From Lederbergia graminis (GTDB lineage: Bacteria; Bacillota; Bacilli; Bacillales; Bacillaceae_C), in contig NZ_JBHSMC010000014.1 of the NCBI RefSeq assembly GCF_042655485.1, forward strand, positions 62,001 to 126,000: 64,000 bases of DNA, given 5' to 3'. The notes under the pieces are model-generated. The model was given only the letters and a program-made list of their open reading frames with translations, was not told the origin of the DNA and searched no databases. Below, piece after piece: positions 35,605 to 44,513 of this stretch (positions within the stretch are counted from its first letter, which is position 1; the number at the start of each line of letters is the position of its first letter). The position numbers were made by a program, and so were the translations under genes.

Positions 35605-37581
35605 TTAGTCGGCTCCTGCGCCGCCGCCACCGTCTCCACCACCGCTATCGCTGCTGCTATATGAGCTACCACCATCGCCACTATTACTGTTACTCCCGGA
35701 ACTGGAGCTATTCCAGAATCTTGCCTCCGAAACTTCGCTCCACTTCCATGTTTTAAATAAATATTGCATTGGATCTTCATCATAAATAACAAGTGCTGAT
35801 AAAGGTGCTATTTTTACTAGCTCGTCAAAAGACTGATTAAGCTCTTTAGTACGTAAGCTAAACTTTCTAACATTTAATAACAACGCACGGATCAGCCATT
35901 TATCTAACTCATCGACATCTACCCCAGAGGGAATTCCTTCTTGGCTAATTATCCTACGGAAACTACGAATCTTCGCTTTCGCTTCAGCTGCTTCTCTAGA
36001 AAGGAAAAAGCGTGGTAGAGCTAAGTAAAAGACGATGATTACGGGATGAAAGGCTAAGTAAGATGGAATAAGAGCCTTTTCATCAAGTGCTATCCAACCT
36101 AACAGGGATGTAATAAGAAAAAAGGAAATTACTTTTTTTCGGGATAATGATGACCACGCATTTCGCCATAGTAATGTGGAAATCCCAAAATAGACTATTA
36201 TTCCATATCCTGATGCAGCCCCTATGATATAAGTAATAATCGTACATAATAAAACAAGTATCATGGACGCACGGGTTGCGATTGGATATAGCTTCCCATT
36301 CAATGTCTTGTTCTCTATTAATTGGTCGATTACACCACGATACCAAAGATCTTCATGTAATCTCCGTTTCTTTAGCCTGCGATGATAGCTGTGCACCTTT
36401 TTAGCTTCTTTCTCTTCTTTGGTTGCCCCATATATACTATTAAATGAAAAAGTGCGTATGTTTAACTTCCTTTTTCTTGTAAAAAGCCACTCTATTAACT
36501 GTTTTTCATTATCATTTAGTGCTCTAGAAGTAGGTTGATAGCTGAAAGTAAGAGTCTTTTTCGGTGCATCTGTTTCTGTTTGAAAGCGAGTTAGTGTATT
36601 AGTTGTTTCTACTTTTACATTCCCTTTTTCCACAAGAGAATAAATACCAGCCAAAAAGGCATAATTGTCTTTTACACCACCACGATTCATCATATATAGA
36701 TAAAGTGGATCATCATGTAATAAATCTTGAGGTTGTATATTTCTCCGTAAAATCCGTTGAGGTAGAAGAAGTAATATTATTATTGCAACCCCAAATATAC
36801 AGGATAGTACAGTTAAAATGGTGCTATAGCTGTTAGTTTTTTTTGTATTTGTACTAAGTTGTTCTGTCTTTTTTTCTTCTTCATTTAATACCTGTTCTAA
36901 AGTTTTGGGAGCAGAGTTTTTTTGCTGTTGTCCCATGATTGTCGAGGGAAACAAAATGCGAGTTTCCGTCAATTTCCTCGCTTTAGAAACAGGTGTAAAG
37001 AAGCGTACCACTTCACTAGATTTTTGAACAACCCACCCTTTTTCATCATGGAAAAATGCATGGTATTGATTCGGCTCTAGTGGCTCTGGAAATACAAAAT
37101 CAATTGTTACATTATTCAAATCCGAATTATGGTTTTGTCCAGTTCCGAAAAAGGGTACTGTTATATCACTGTATGTGTTATAAGACTTCACAGCATTTTC
37201 TAAAATGTATACAAAAACAATCTTTTTTGTTGTATCTGTCACATGCATTTTTGCCATATAATCATTAGCGCTTTTACTTACTTCAAGCTGTCGTAGGTCA
37301 TTTTTCTCCATAAAACCAAGAACAGCTTCGTCATTCATTAATTCATATGCCTCAAAATCTTTCACACCTTGGTGGTGCTCGTTATGTATCGATCGCCTTA
37401 CTTCTTCATAACTGCCGTCAAATGTATATGTAAACATTTCATTGATAAGTAGGTTTCCATCAGGAGAAATATAAGCACGAATATGGACATCATCAATCGA
37501 AAAGGAACGTGCATCAGCCTGTGTAGTAAAGAAAGTGAAAAAAGATAAGGTAAATAGTAAAAAAGTAAATAATCTTTTCAA
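35605..37581 (-). CDS. DUF2207 membrane protein with Gly/Ser-rich tail
   Basis: About 658 residues: signal peptide (KRLFTFLLFTLSFFTFFTTQADA), external DUF2207 beta domain (DDVHIRAYISPDGNLLINEMF), a helix near VLSCIFGVAIIILLLLP, a cytoplasmic part, more helices, and a C-terminal (G/S/D)-rich tail. The family is widespread and uncharacterised. The TTG at 37581 is chosen because AGGGGTGA lies 4 bases upstream and a clear signal peptide starts there; the ORF extension upstream is not coding-like. Confidence 0.85.
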   Translation of the reverse strand: MKRLFTFLLFTLSFFTFFTTQADARSFSIDDVHIRAYISPDGNLLINEMFTYTFDGSYEEVRRSIHNEHHQGVKDFEAYELMNDEAVLGFMEKNDLRQLEVSKSANDYMAKMHVTDTTKKIVFVYILENAVKSYNTYSDITVPFFGTGQNHNSDLNNVTIDFVFPEPLEPNQYHAFFHDEKGWVVQKSSEVVRFFTPVSKARKLTETRILFPSTIMGQQQKNSAPKTLEQVLNEEEKKTEQLSTNTKKTNSYSTILTVLSCIFGVAIIILLLLPQRILRRNIQPQDLLHDDPLYLYMMNRGGVKDNYAFLAGIYSLVEKGNVKVETTNTLTRFQTETDAPKKTLTFSYQPTSRALNDNEKQLIEWLFTRKRKLNIRTFSFNSIYGATKEEKEAKKVHSYHRRLKKRRLHEDLWYRGVIDQLIENKTLNGKLYPIATRASMILVLLCTIITYIIGAASGYGIIVYFGISTLLWRNAWSSLSRKKVISFFLITSLLGWIALDEKALIPSYLAFHPVIIVFYLALPRFFLSREAAEAKAKIRSFRRIISQEGIPSGVDVDELDKWLIRALLLNVRKFSLRTKELNQSFDELVKIAPLSALVIYDEDPMQYLFKTWKWSEVSEARFWNSSSSGSNSNSGDGGSSYSSSDSGGGDGGGGAGAD

Positions 37582-37756
37582 TCTGTCACCCCTAAACAGA
37601 AGTTTCCATAGAATCATAGCTTTTATATGGGGAGAAATCCATAGGGATAATGACTTAGGGTAGAAGTAACAATGAATGGAAGCTGATTCGGTTGTCAATC
37701 CGAGCAACCTATGCCAGTATATAAAGACAGATGAAAATAAAATGGAGGTATATTAG

Positions 37757-38095
37757 TTGTCAAATTTACCAAATTGTCCCAAATGTGGTTCAGAATATAC
37801 ATATGAGGATGGAATACTTTTTATATGTCCAGAATGTGCTCACGAATGGACTGCAGAATCTGAAAGTGAGAGTACGGATACAAAAGTAATTAAAGATGCC
37901 AATGGAAATGTATTAAACGATGGCGACACTGTTACAGTAATTAAAGATTTAAAAGTAAAAGGAAGTTCATCCGTACTGAAAATGGGAACCAAAGTGAAAA
38001 ACATCCGTCTAGTAGAAGGCGACCACGACATCGACTGCAAAATCGACGGCTTCGGACCAATGAAACTAAAATCAGAATTCGTAAAAAAAATATAA
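37757..38095 (+). CDS. yjdM: YjdM (PhnA)-type zinc ribbon protein
   Basis: 112 residues. N-terminal zinc ribbon CPKCGSEYTYEDG ... CPECAHEW; C-terminal SH3-like beta domain (GDTVTVIKDLKVKGSS, GTKVKNIRLVEGDHDIDCKI). Once called PhnA (alkylphosphonate uptake), but that role is not supported for the family. GGAGGT lies 7 bases before the TTG start. A paired palindromic unit begins 6 bases past the stop. Confidence 0.92.
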   Translation: MSNLPNCPKCGSEYTYEDGILFICPECAHEWTAESESESTDTKVIKDANGNVLNDGDTVTVIKDLKVKGSSSVLKMGTKVKNIRLVEGDHDIDCKIDGFGPMKLKSEFVKKI

Positions 38096-38101
38096 AAAAC
38101 C

Positions 38102-38157
38102 GGTGCCTGGCACCCAAACAATTGGGAAAGTTACGAATTGTTCGGGTGCCAGGCACT
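38102..38157. repeat. Paired palindromic unit, inverted copy of 35543-35598
   Basis: GGTGCCTGGCACC and GGTGCCAGGCAC enclose AACAATTGGGAAAGTTACGAATTGTT. Its reverse complement reads GAACAATTCGTAACTTTC, as in the 35543 unit. Confidence 0.9.
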
Positions 38158-38249
38158 TACTTTTTTGACATAAACATATTCGATGGTAAATATATTGTAC
38201 TTAGTTAGTATGGAGAGAATATCATTTTCATATGTAGGAGGGAGACTAT

Positions 38250-39398
38250 GTGTTTTGCTCGAATTGCGGGAATAAATTAGAGGATGAGAGCAAATTTTGT
38301 TCAACTTGTGGAGCAAAGGTGAACTATCCAGCAGAAACCACGAATGAGATAGCACGGGTATCGTCGGATACTACTCCTACCACAGCAGAAACATCAAAAA
38401 CCTTCCAAGCTCAAGTAAAAGATACTTTCTTAAATGCAACGGGAAAAATTAATGCGATGCTAGGTGAAACTGGTCATATCGAATTAAACTTAAAAGATGT
38501 ATTTTCTGATGTATTAAAAAAGCACTCAAAAGATGACGGTGAAGCACTTTTTATTACTGGCACGAAACATACGACACCTCCAGAAGACCAAATATCGACA
38601 TCATGGCCAAAACCATGGCTATTTTCTAGAGTATTTCTCTTCTTCGCCATCACGTATATCCTCCTGTATATTTCTACTTACTCCTTTCAAAATATAAATG
38701 CACTTCCTGGGTTTATTATTATCGGTTCTTTTGCAGTCCCTGTCTCCTTATTAATTTTCTTTTGGGAAACAAACGCTCCGCGAAATATAAGCTTTTATGA
38801 AATCTCTAAAATGTTATTTATAGGTGGTGCTAGTTCACTCGTTGTAACCTTATTTCTATTTTCCTTTTTACCTGTCCATGAACTAGATTTTGCTGGAGCA
38901 ATTATCGTTGGTGTAGTGGAGGAAGTTGGAAAATTAATTATTATTCTTTATTTTATTAAAAACTTAAATCCAAAATATATTCTAAATGGGCTACTTATTG
39001 GAGCGGCTATAGGAGCTGGGTTTGCTGCCTTTGAATCTGCAGGATATGCACTGCGCTTTGGGCTAATGTATGGGAATTCCACGATGCTCGATGTTATTTT
39101 TTTGCGTGCATGGACAGCAATTGGTACTCATACTATCTGGTCAGCTATATCAGGAGCTGCACTTGTCTATGTAAAAGGGAACAATCCACTTAAATCTGAT
39201 CACCTATTTAACGCAAATTTTCTAAAGTTATTCGCAGTCCCTGTCATCTTACACGCAATCTGGGATATGCCCCTATATTTTCTTCATAAATTTAACTTGC
39301 TGTTCATCATCATCATCGTCATTGGCTGGGTATTCATATTCTCCTTTATCCATGTAGGACTAAAACAAATCGGTGCCAGGCACCTGAACAATTCATAA
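38250..39398 (+). CDS. PrsW-like membrane protease with N-terminal zinc ribbon
   Basis: 382 residues. Zinc ribbon CSNCGNKLEDESKFCSTCG at the N terminus, then a ~100-residue linker and 8 or so helices. PrsW/CPBP-type motifs: Glu-Glu in GVVEEVGKLIIIL, FAAFES, and His residues in GTHTIWSAISG and LHAIWDM. B. subtilis PrsW starts RsiW anti-sigma cleavage; this protein may act on one of the anti-sigma factors in the window, which is speculation. GTG start after GGAGGGAG. The last codons and stop come from an inserted palindromic repeat. Confidence 0.85.
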   Translation: MFCSNCGNKLEDESKFCSTCGAKVNYPAETTNEIARVSSDTTPTTAETSKTFQAQVKDTFLNATGKINAMLGETGHIELNLKDVFSDVLKKHSKDDGEALFITGTKHTTPPEDQISTSWPKPWLFSRVFLFFAITYILLYISTYSFQNINALPGFIIIGSFAVPVSLLIFFWETNAPRNISFYEISKMLFIGGASSLVVTLFLFSFLPVHELDFAGAIIVGVVEEVGKLIIILYFIKNLNPKYILNGLLIGAAIGAGFAAFESAGYALRFGLMYGNSTMLDVIFLRAWTAIGTHTIWSAISGAALVYVKGNNPLKSDHLFNANFLKLFAVPVILHAIWDMPLYFLHKFNLLFIIIIVIGWVFIFSFIHVGLKQIGARHLNNS

Positions 39399-39438
39399 TA
39401 CACTGAATTGTTTCAGAGTTGTTTGGGTGCCAGGCACC
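39372..39438. repeat. Paired palindromic unit overlapping the prsW-like 3' end
   Basis: Palindromes at 39372-39384 and 39426-39438 with GAACAATTC and GAATTGTT between them. The first arm is translated as GARHLNNS and supplies the TAA stop (39396-39398) of the upstream gene. Confidence 0.88.
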
Positions 39439-39515
39439 CGAAAAAAAGAGGTTTATTGGTTTGTGTCTAGAATTAGTATTTTGGATGGTTATTTTTTGAG
39501 GGGGCGAATGAAAGT

Positions 39516-40778
39516 ATGACGGTGAATATGGATCCATATCTGTTAGGAGAAATTGATATAAGTGCTGCAGGTACACGCTGCAAGATGCTTGTAGGGGATC
39601 TCGACAGTGATGGAAGAATGGAAATTGTAATGGTACAAGCAGACGGTGATATTGATGATCGCTATGTTCCGCACCAAGTAATATGTTTAACTGCTTATGA
39701 TGTCGAAGGAAATGTACTATGGCAAGTAGGGGAGCCGGATGAAAATGCGGGTGGTCCTGGTTCCGATTATCCGGCACAAATATATGATATTGATGGCGAT
39801 GGGTACAATGAAGTTCTTTGTGTAATGGACAAGAAGTTTCTTATTTTAAATGGACAAACTGGAGAATTGAAGCGTTCCTTTGATTTACCAAACCCGGAAG
39901 CACATGATTGTATAATAATTGCAAACTTATCTGGAAATCCATTTCCTCAAGATATTATCTTAAAAGACCGTTACAAGCAAATGTGGGCATTAGATAAAGA
40001 CTTTAATCTGCTATGGGAGCATAAAGGGAATATTGGACACTTTCCTTGGGTGTACGATTTCGATCAAGATGGCCACGATGAAGTGATGGCTGGTTACGAT
40101 TACCTCGATCATAATGGAAAAATTTTATGGTCATGTCAAAATTTAGATGATCATGCTGATTGTATTTGGTTAGGTCATGTAGATCCTACATTATCTGCTG
40201 ATGATCCTGTCAATATCGTTGTTGGTGGTAGTGTAACCGTCATGTACGATACAAAAGGAAATGAGCTCTGGCGTTATGATGGTTCGATTGAATCTCAGCA
40301 CATTGCTTTGGGGAAATTTCGGGAGGACTTACCTGGCTTACAAATTGCAGGTCTAGATCGTATAATTCGCGGGGATGTACAGACAAACAGCGGTAAAGAC
40401 GGAATGTTTCTACTAGATGCAAATGGAAAAGAAATCGCAAAAGAAGAGCGCAAAACGAATGGTTGGTTGACCATTATTGAAACAATCAGCAACTGGGATG
40501 ATCATTCATTAGATTATATTTTGGCATATCGTCGAGGTGGGGGTGTGAACCCAACCTTATATGATGGATATTTAAATCCCATTGTTACATTTCCTGTTGA
40601 CGGCTATGTAGTTCATGCGGACCTGTTCGGTGAAGGAAAAGAACAAGTAATAATTTATAACGATCAACGAGCTACAATCTTTTCTAATGAGACTAGAAAC
40701 CTACAAAGCAATGGGAAAGTTAAGGGTCAACCAAAACGTTTGTACAGTTCAACGCTATATCCTGGTGGAGAATATTAA
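39516..40778 (+). CDS. FG-GAP-like beta-propeller protein, probably rhamnogalacturonan-related
   Basis: 420 residues without signal peptide. Calcium-type loops DLDSDG (28-33), DIDGDG (91-96) and DFDQDG (181-186) mark propeller blades, with repeated LW motifs (NVLWQ, NLLWEHKG, KILWS, NELWRYDG). Such blades occur in PL11 rhamnogalacturonan lyases, but the length is shorter and I cannot confirm lyase activity. A rhamnogalacturonan acetylesterase follows after 17 bases, which supports a pectin role. GAGGGGG lies 9-10 bases before the ATG. Confidence 0.65.
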   Translation: MTVNMDPYLLGEIDISAAGTRCKMLVGDLDSDGRMEIVMVQADGDIDDRYVPHQVICLTAYDVEGNVLWQVGEPDENAGGPGSDYPAQIYDIDGDGYNEVLCVMDKKFLILNGQTGELKRSFDLPNPEAHDCIIIANLSGNPFPQDIILKDRYKQMWALDKDFNLLWEHKGNIGHFPWVYDFDQDGHDEVMAGYDYLDHNGKILWSCQNLDDHADCIWLGHVDPTLSADDPVNIVVGGSVTVMYDTKGNELWRYDGSIESQHIALGKFREDLPGLQIAGLDRIIRGDVQTNSGKDGMFLLDANGKEIAKEERKTNGWLTIIETISNWDDHSLDYILAYRRGGGVNPTLYDGYLNPIVTFPVDGYVVHADLFGEGKEQVIIYNDQRATIFSNETRNLQSNGKVKGQPKRLYSSTLYPGGEY

Positions 40779-40795
40779 CAGGGGGAGGGGAAGGA

Positions 40796-41440
40796 ATGAT
40801 AGATGTTTTTTTAGCAGGGGATTCCACTATGCAGACATATGATAGCAGTTTTGCTCCACAAGCTGGGTGGGGTCAATTTATTGCAAAATATTTTTCAAGT
40901 GATATTACCTTTCATAACCATGCAATGGGCGGAAGAAGTTCCAAAACATTTATCACAGAAGGTAGATTAGCTGCAATCCTAGCGGAGATAAAGCAAGGTG
41001 ATTATCTTTTCATTCAAATGGGACATAACGATTCAACAAAATCTCGACCAGAGCGCTATACAGAGGCCTATGATGATTATAAAAAATACTTAAAACAATA
41101 TGTTGAGGGTGCGAGAGAAAAAGGTGCAATCCCTATTCTATTTACTCCTGTCGGTAGGCTCCACTATGTAAATGGTGAGTTTCTTGCTGATTTTGGTGAT
41201 TACTGCAACGCTATGAAGGAAGTAGCGGAAGATCAAAATGTATTATTAGTAGATTTAAATAAAAAGAGTATTGAATACTTTTCCGCAATAGGCTATGACC
41301 AAGCATTTGAGCTTTTTATGATTTCTGTAAATGGTACCGATTGCACTCATTTCACTGAAAAAGGCGCTAATGAAATAGCGAAAATTGTAAGTGAGGGAAT
41401 CAAGGAATTAGAGCTAGAGTTATCAGGTTATCTCAAATAA
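40796..41440 (+). CDS. Rhamnogalacturonan acetylesterase (SGNH, YesT/YesY-type)
   Basis: 214 residues with all SGNH blocks: catalytic Ser in AGDSTMQTY, Gly in HAMGGRSSKTF, Asn in FIQMGHNDSTK and the Asp/His pair in GTDCTHFTEKG. It removes acetyl groups from rhamnogalacturonan I fragments; no signal peptide, so it acts inside the cell on imported oligomers. GGGGAAGGA precedes the ATG. Forms a two-gene operon with the propeller protein. Confidence 0.92.
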   Translation: MIDVFLAGDSTMQTYDSSFAPQAGWGQFIAKYFSSDITFHNHAMGGRSSKTFITEGRLAAILAEIKQGDYLFIQMGHNDSTKSRPERYTEAYDDYKKYLKQYVEGAREKGAIPILFTPVGRLHYVNGEFLADFGDYCNAMKEVAEDQNVLLVDLNKKSIEYFSAIGYDQAFELFMISVNGTDCTHFTEKGANEIAKIVSEGIKELELELSGYLK

Positions 41441-41475
41441 AATCAAAATTAATAATAAAATGCATTTATTGATAA

Positions 41476-41506
41476 AATCCTGTCCACTACAGTGCAGGAT
41501 TTTTTT
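41476..41506 (+). terminator. Terminator after the pectin pair
   Basis: ATCCTG / CAGGAT stem with an inner CAC/GTG extension and TTTTTTT tail. Confidence 0.75.
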
Positions 41507-41654
41507 ACTTCTTAGGATTAAAAAACCTACTTTAATAAGGACCTATGTTTTAGTTTCTGGAATTTAAATGAATTTTTGAAGGGAAATATCACCTCAGTAG
41601 AGAATAATACGATAAATGTATCTTGATCGTTCTGAATAGAGATGAGGTGATGTA

Positions 41655-42356
41655 GTGCAAGGTAATAAATTAGCACTAGAGCGAATTGTTTTTCTAGGGA
41701 GAACCTTTGATGAGTATGTACACATGTTTTCGCTTTCTGATGAAGTGTTAAAAGGCAAGAATATTCTCGATTGTCCAGCTGGTGCTTGTTCCATTACTGC
41801 AATTGGTAACCAAAAGGGCTTGGATATAACTGCATGTGATATTGCCTATTATCATTCAGTGAGAGAGCTGGAACATAAAGGAATAGAAGATATTAACCAT
41901 GCGATGTTTCAGATGGAAAAGGTGAAAGAGAAGTATAAATGGAGTTTTTTCAAGACAATAGAAGGGCTAAGAAAACATCGAAAGAGTGCGTTGCATAATT
42001 GTGTAGCTGATATGGTTACCCATCCGGAAAGGTATATTCCTGTTACATTGCCAAGCATGCCATTCAAAGATAATGAGTTTGATATCTTGCTGTCTGCGCA
42101 TTTTTTGTTTATGTATGCTGATAGATTGGATTACGATTTCCATCTATCTACTATAAAAGAAATGCTTCGTGTTACAAAAGAAGAGATTCGTATATTCCCA
42201 ATTGTTGATTTAGAAGGTAACCGCTATGAGCACTTAGATCGGTTATATACTTTTCTTCATGAGCGTGGATGTTCAGTCGAAGAGAAGGTCGTTCGATATG
42301 AATTTCAGGAGAATGCGAATACGATGTTGGTGATAAAAAAGAACAAGCCGATTTAG
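41655..42356 (+). CDS. SAM-dependent methyltransferase (class I)
   Basis: 233 residues. Motif I NILDCPAGACSITA binds SAM, followed by the acidic ITACDIAYY. The block PFKDNEFDILLSAHFLFMY matches the post-motif region of class I methyltransferases. Substrate unknown. GTG start after GATGAGGTGATG. First gene of a run of small same-strand enzyme genes; the VOC gene follows after 13 bases. Confidence 0.85.
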   Translation: MQGNKLALERIVFLGRTFDEYVHMFSLSDEVLKGKNILDCPAGACSITAIGNQKGLDITACDIAYYHSVRELEHKGIEDINHAMFQMEKVKEKYKWSFFKTIEGLRKHRKSALHNCVADMVTHPERYIPVTLPSMPFKDNEFDILLSAHFLFMYADRLDYDFHLSTIKEMLRVTKEEIRIFPIVDLEGNRYEHLDRLYTFLHERGCSVEEKVVRYEFQENANTMLVIKKNKPI

Positions 42357-42369
42357 AAGGAGTATAGTG

Positions 42370-42723
42370 ATGTCAATTAAGCTAAACCTAGTTGTTATTC
42401 AATCAAGTAATCTGGAGAATTCAGTTTCCTTTTATCAGAATTTTGGACTTGTCTTTCATAAAGAACAGCATGGTAATGGTCCTGTTCATTTTGCTTGTGA
42501 GATTGAAAATATTGTATTTGAGATATATCCAAGTTCGACTGGAAGAGTAGATATGGGGACACGTATTGGGTTTAATGTTATCGATTTAAATCAAATCGTA
42601 GATACTCTTCGTGTAAAAGGGTATGCCATTATTTCAGAGCCAAAAGTTAGCCCTTGGGGAAAACGAGCTGTTGTGCAAGATCCAGATGGACATAAAGTTG
42701 AGTTGTTGGAAGTAGAGACCTGA
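42370..42723 (+). CDS. VOC (glyoxalase/bleomycin resistance) family protein
   Basis: 117 residues of the VOC fold: VVIQSSNLENSVSFYQNFGL at the start, HFACEIENIVFEIYP, and VVQDPDGHKVELLEVE at the end with metal-ligand Glu. Substrate unknown. GGAG lies 7 bases before the ATG at 42370 (GTG at 42367 also possible). Confidence 0.87.
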   Translation: MSIKLNLVVIQSSNLENSVSFYQNFGLVFHKEQHGNGPVHFACEIENIVFEIYPSSTGRVDMGTRIGFNVIDLNQIVDTLRVKGYAIISEPKVSPWGKRAVVQDPDGHKVELLEVET

Positions 42724-42741
42724 CCTTTAGGAGGAAAATAC

Positions 42742-43291
42742 ATAGATCATAGCCTTAAAATACTTCAAACAATCAGATTATGCTCAACTAATCCAATGGA
42801 TAGATTCACCTGAATTTTTGCTGCAATGGGGTGGACCGGGCTTTAATTTTCCATTAGATGAGCAACAGTTAGATACATATGTTAGTAATGCAAATCATCA
42901 TAATGCGGAAACCCTGATATATAAAGTAGTGGAGAAAGAACTTGGAAATGTTATTGGTCATATTTCATTAGGAAAAATTGATAGAAAAAATATGAATGCA
43001 AGAATTGGGAAAGTGTTAGTTGGAAATGCAGATGCAAGAGGTAAAGGCATTGGACAACAAATGATAAAAGCGACTCTAAAGATTGCTTTTGATGAACTTT
43101 ATTTACATAGGGTGAGTCTTGGTGTTTTTGATTTCAATTCATCTGCAATTGCTTGCTATGAAAAAGTTGGATTTCAAAGAGAAGGTATACTTAGAGATTA
43201 TAGAAAAATAGGTAATAAATATTGGAATCTCATAGAAATGAGTATGTTGGAGCATGAGTGGAGAGTAATTCAAAAAACCAAAACTATTTAA
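42742..43291 (+). pseudogene. GNAT acetyltransferase with disrupted start codon
   Basis: The intact frame from 42746 encodes a full GNAT protein: IALKYFKQSDYAQLIQWIDS, then EFLLQWGGPGF, GKVLVGNADARGKGIGQQMI (acetyl-CoA loop) and FDFNSSAIACYEKVGFQREG. AGGAGG (42729-42734) plus 7 bases leads to ATAG rather than ATG; one inserted A would explain this. A TTG at 42818 gives 157 residues but removes the first strand and helix. It may be a recent pseudogene, use a non-standard start, or reflect a sequencing error. Confidence 0.7.
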
Positions 43292-43305
43292 TAAGGAGGA
43301 GACAT

Positions 43306-43797
43306 ATGCAAAGTAAAGAAGAATTATTAAATGAATTTTCAGCATTAATTTCATTTGTAAAATCGATAAGGGATTTAGACGATGAAACATGGGTTAGTCC
43401 AATTGCAGAAGGAAAGTGGACAACTAGAGATATTATCGCACACATCATGCTTTGGGATAAATATTTTCTTGAAAATGCGATAGAAAGAATAACAAATCGG
43501 AAAGTCATCTCAGCAAAGCACCTTGATTTTGACGAGTTTAATAAAGAAGCTGTCGAGTATGCAAAAGAAACTAGTAAAGAGGAAATTTTAGATAAGACAA
43601 TCTATTATCGTAATCAATTAATACGTCATATTAATGAGATGTCAGATGCTGAATTTCTAGGAGAACATATGGATGGTGATGGAAACAAATTTTCCGCATA
43701 TCATTATTTAATCGGCTTTATACCGCATGATGAGCATCATATTAGACAGATAAAGGAATTCTTAGGTGACTCATTACTTGTAAAAAGTAGTGAATAA
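43306..43797 (+). CDS. DinB-like (ClbS/DfsB-type) helical protein
   Basis: 163 residues of the DinB four-helix fold: KWTTRDIIAHIMLWDKYF with the first metal His, and FIPHDEHHIRQIKEFLG with the two C-terminal His. Members are metal-binding and include thiol-transferase-like and DNA-interstrand-crosslink-protective proteins; the role here is unknown. GGAGGAG lies 5 bases before the ATG at 43306. Confidence 0.85.
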   Translation: MQSKEELLNEFSALISFVKSIRDLDDETWVSPIAEGKWTTRDIIAHIMLWDKYFLENAIERITNRKVISAKHLDFDEFNKEAVEYAKETSKEEILDKTIYYRNQLIRHINEMSDAEFLGEHMDGDGNKFSAYHYLIGFIPHDEHHIRQIKEFLGDSLLVKSSE

Positions 43798-43886
43798 CAA
43801 ATTGGTAATATTAGAAAATACTGCTTGATTTGCGGTTGGATAAAAAGACACAAAACAAAAGTTAAAAAATGAAGTGAGATAATGAA

Positions 43887-44513
43887 ATGATATCGAAAAA
43901 ACCTGAACTAATTCTAAATATAGCCGGAGTCTTAATAACGAATTTTTCACAATCCTTTTGGAGGAATTTATCAGAAGAATCAAATGAACTACTAAAAGAG
44001 TTATTAATTTTTAAAAATGAAATTCGTAAAGATTTGTGGACTGGGAATATATCAGAAGATGATTTTTGGTTATTGCTTAAAGAACAATTTCCGATTGTTA
44101 ACATTAAAAATGCTCAATCCCTCTTATTAAATACAATAAAGCCTTTGCCAGCTATTGAGATTATCCCTATTTGGAGCCAATATGCAAATATCCATTTATT
44201 AAGTAATCATCGGTCTGAGTGGGTATATCCCATATTTAAACCGTATATGGATTTTATAACGAGTATAACTGTTTCTGATCAAGTTGGTTATTGTAAACCT
44301 GAACCAAAAATATACGAGGTAGTTAACTCATGTATAACCAATAGTGAGTCTGTTTTGTATGTTGAAGATCAAGAAAAAAATTTAATACCAGCAAAAGAAC
44401 TTGGTTGGAGAACGATGTTAGCTGATAACTATTGTAAATGGGTAAATCAGATTATGCCAATGTTAAAGGAAATGATAGGAGGAGATGACGATCACGACCA
44501 TTTGTTTGATTAG
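43887..44513 (+). CDS. HAD-superfamily protein lacking the nucleophile Asp
   Basis: 208 residues. HAD motif I reads LILNIAGVLIT, where active members have DxDG/DxGG; Asn11 replaces the nucleophile. Motif II (IHLLSNHRSEW), the motif III Lys (VGYCKPEPKIY) and the motif IV Asp (VLYVEDQEKN) remain. So the fold is kept but phosphatase chemistry is doubtful. It overlaps the downstream phosphatase frame by up to 29 bases, so the two are coupled. Confidence 0.8.
   Translation: MISKKPELILNIAGVLITNFSQSFWRNLSEESNELLKELLIFKNEIRKDLWTGNISEDDFWLLLKEQFPIVNIKNAQSLLLNTIKPLPAIEIIPIWSQYANIHLLSNHRSEWVYPIFKPYMDFITSITVSDQVGYCKPEPKIYEVVNSCITNSESVLYVEDQEKNLIPAKELGWRTMLADNYCKWVNQIMPMLKEMIGGDDDHDHLFD

Noticed and set aside
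35422..35792. ORFs across the paired palindrome at 35543-35598
   Set aside because: They run through the repeat and opposite the Gly/Ser-rich tail of the DUF2207 gene; low-complexity shadow translation.
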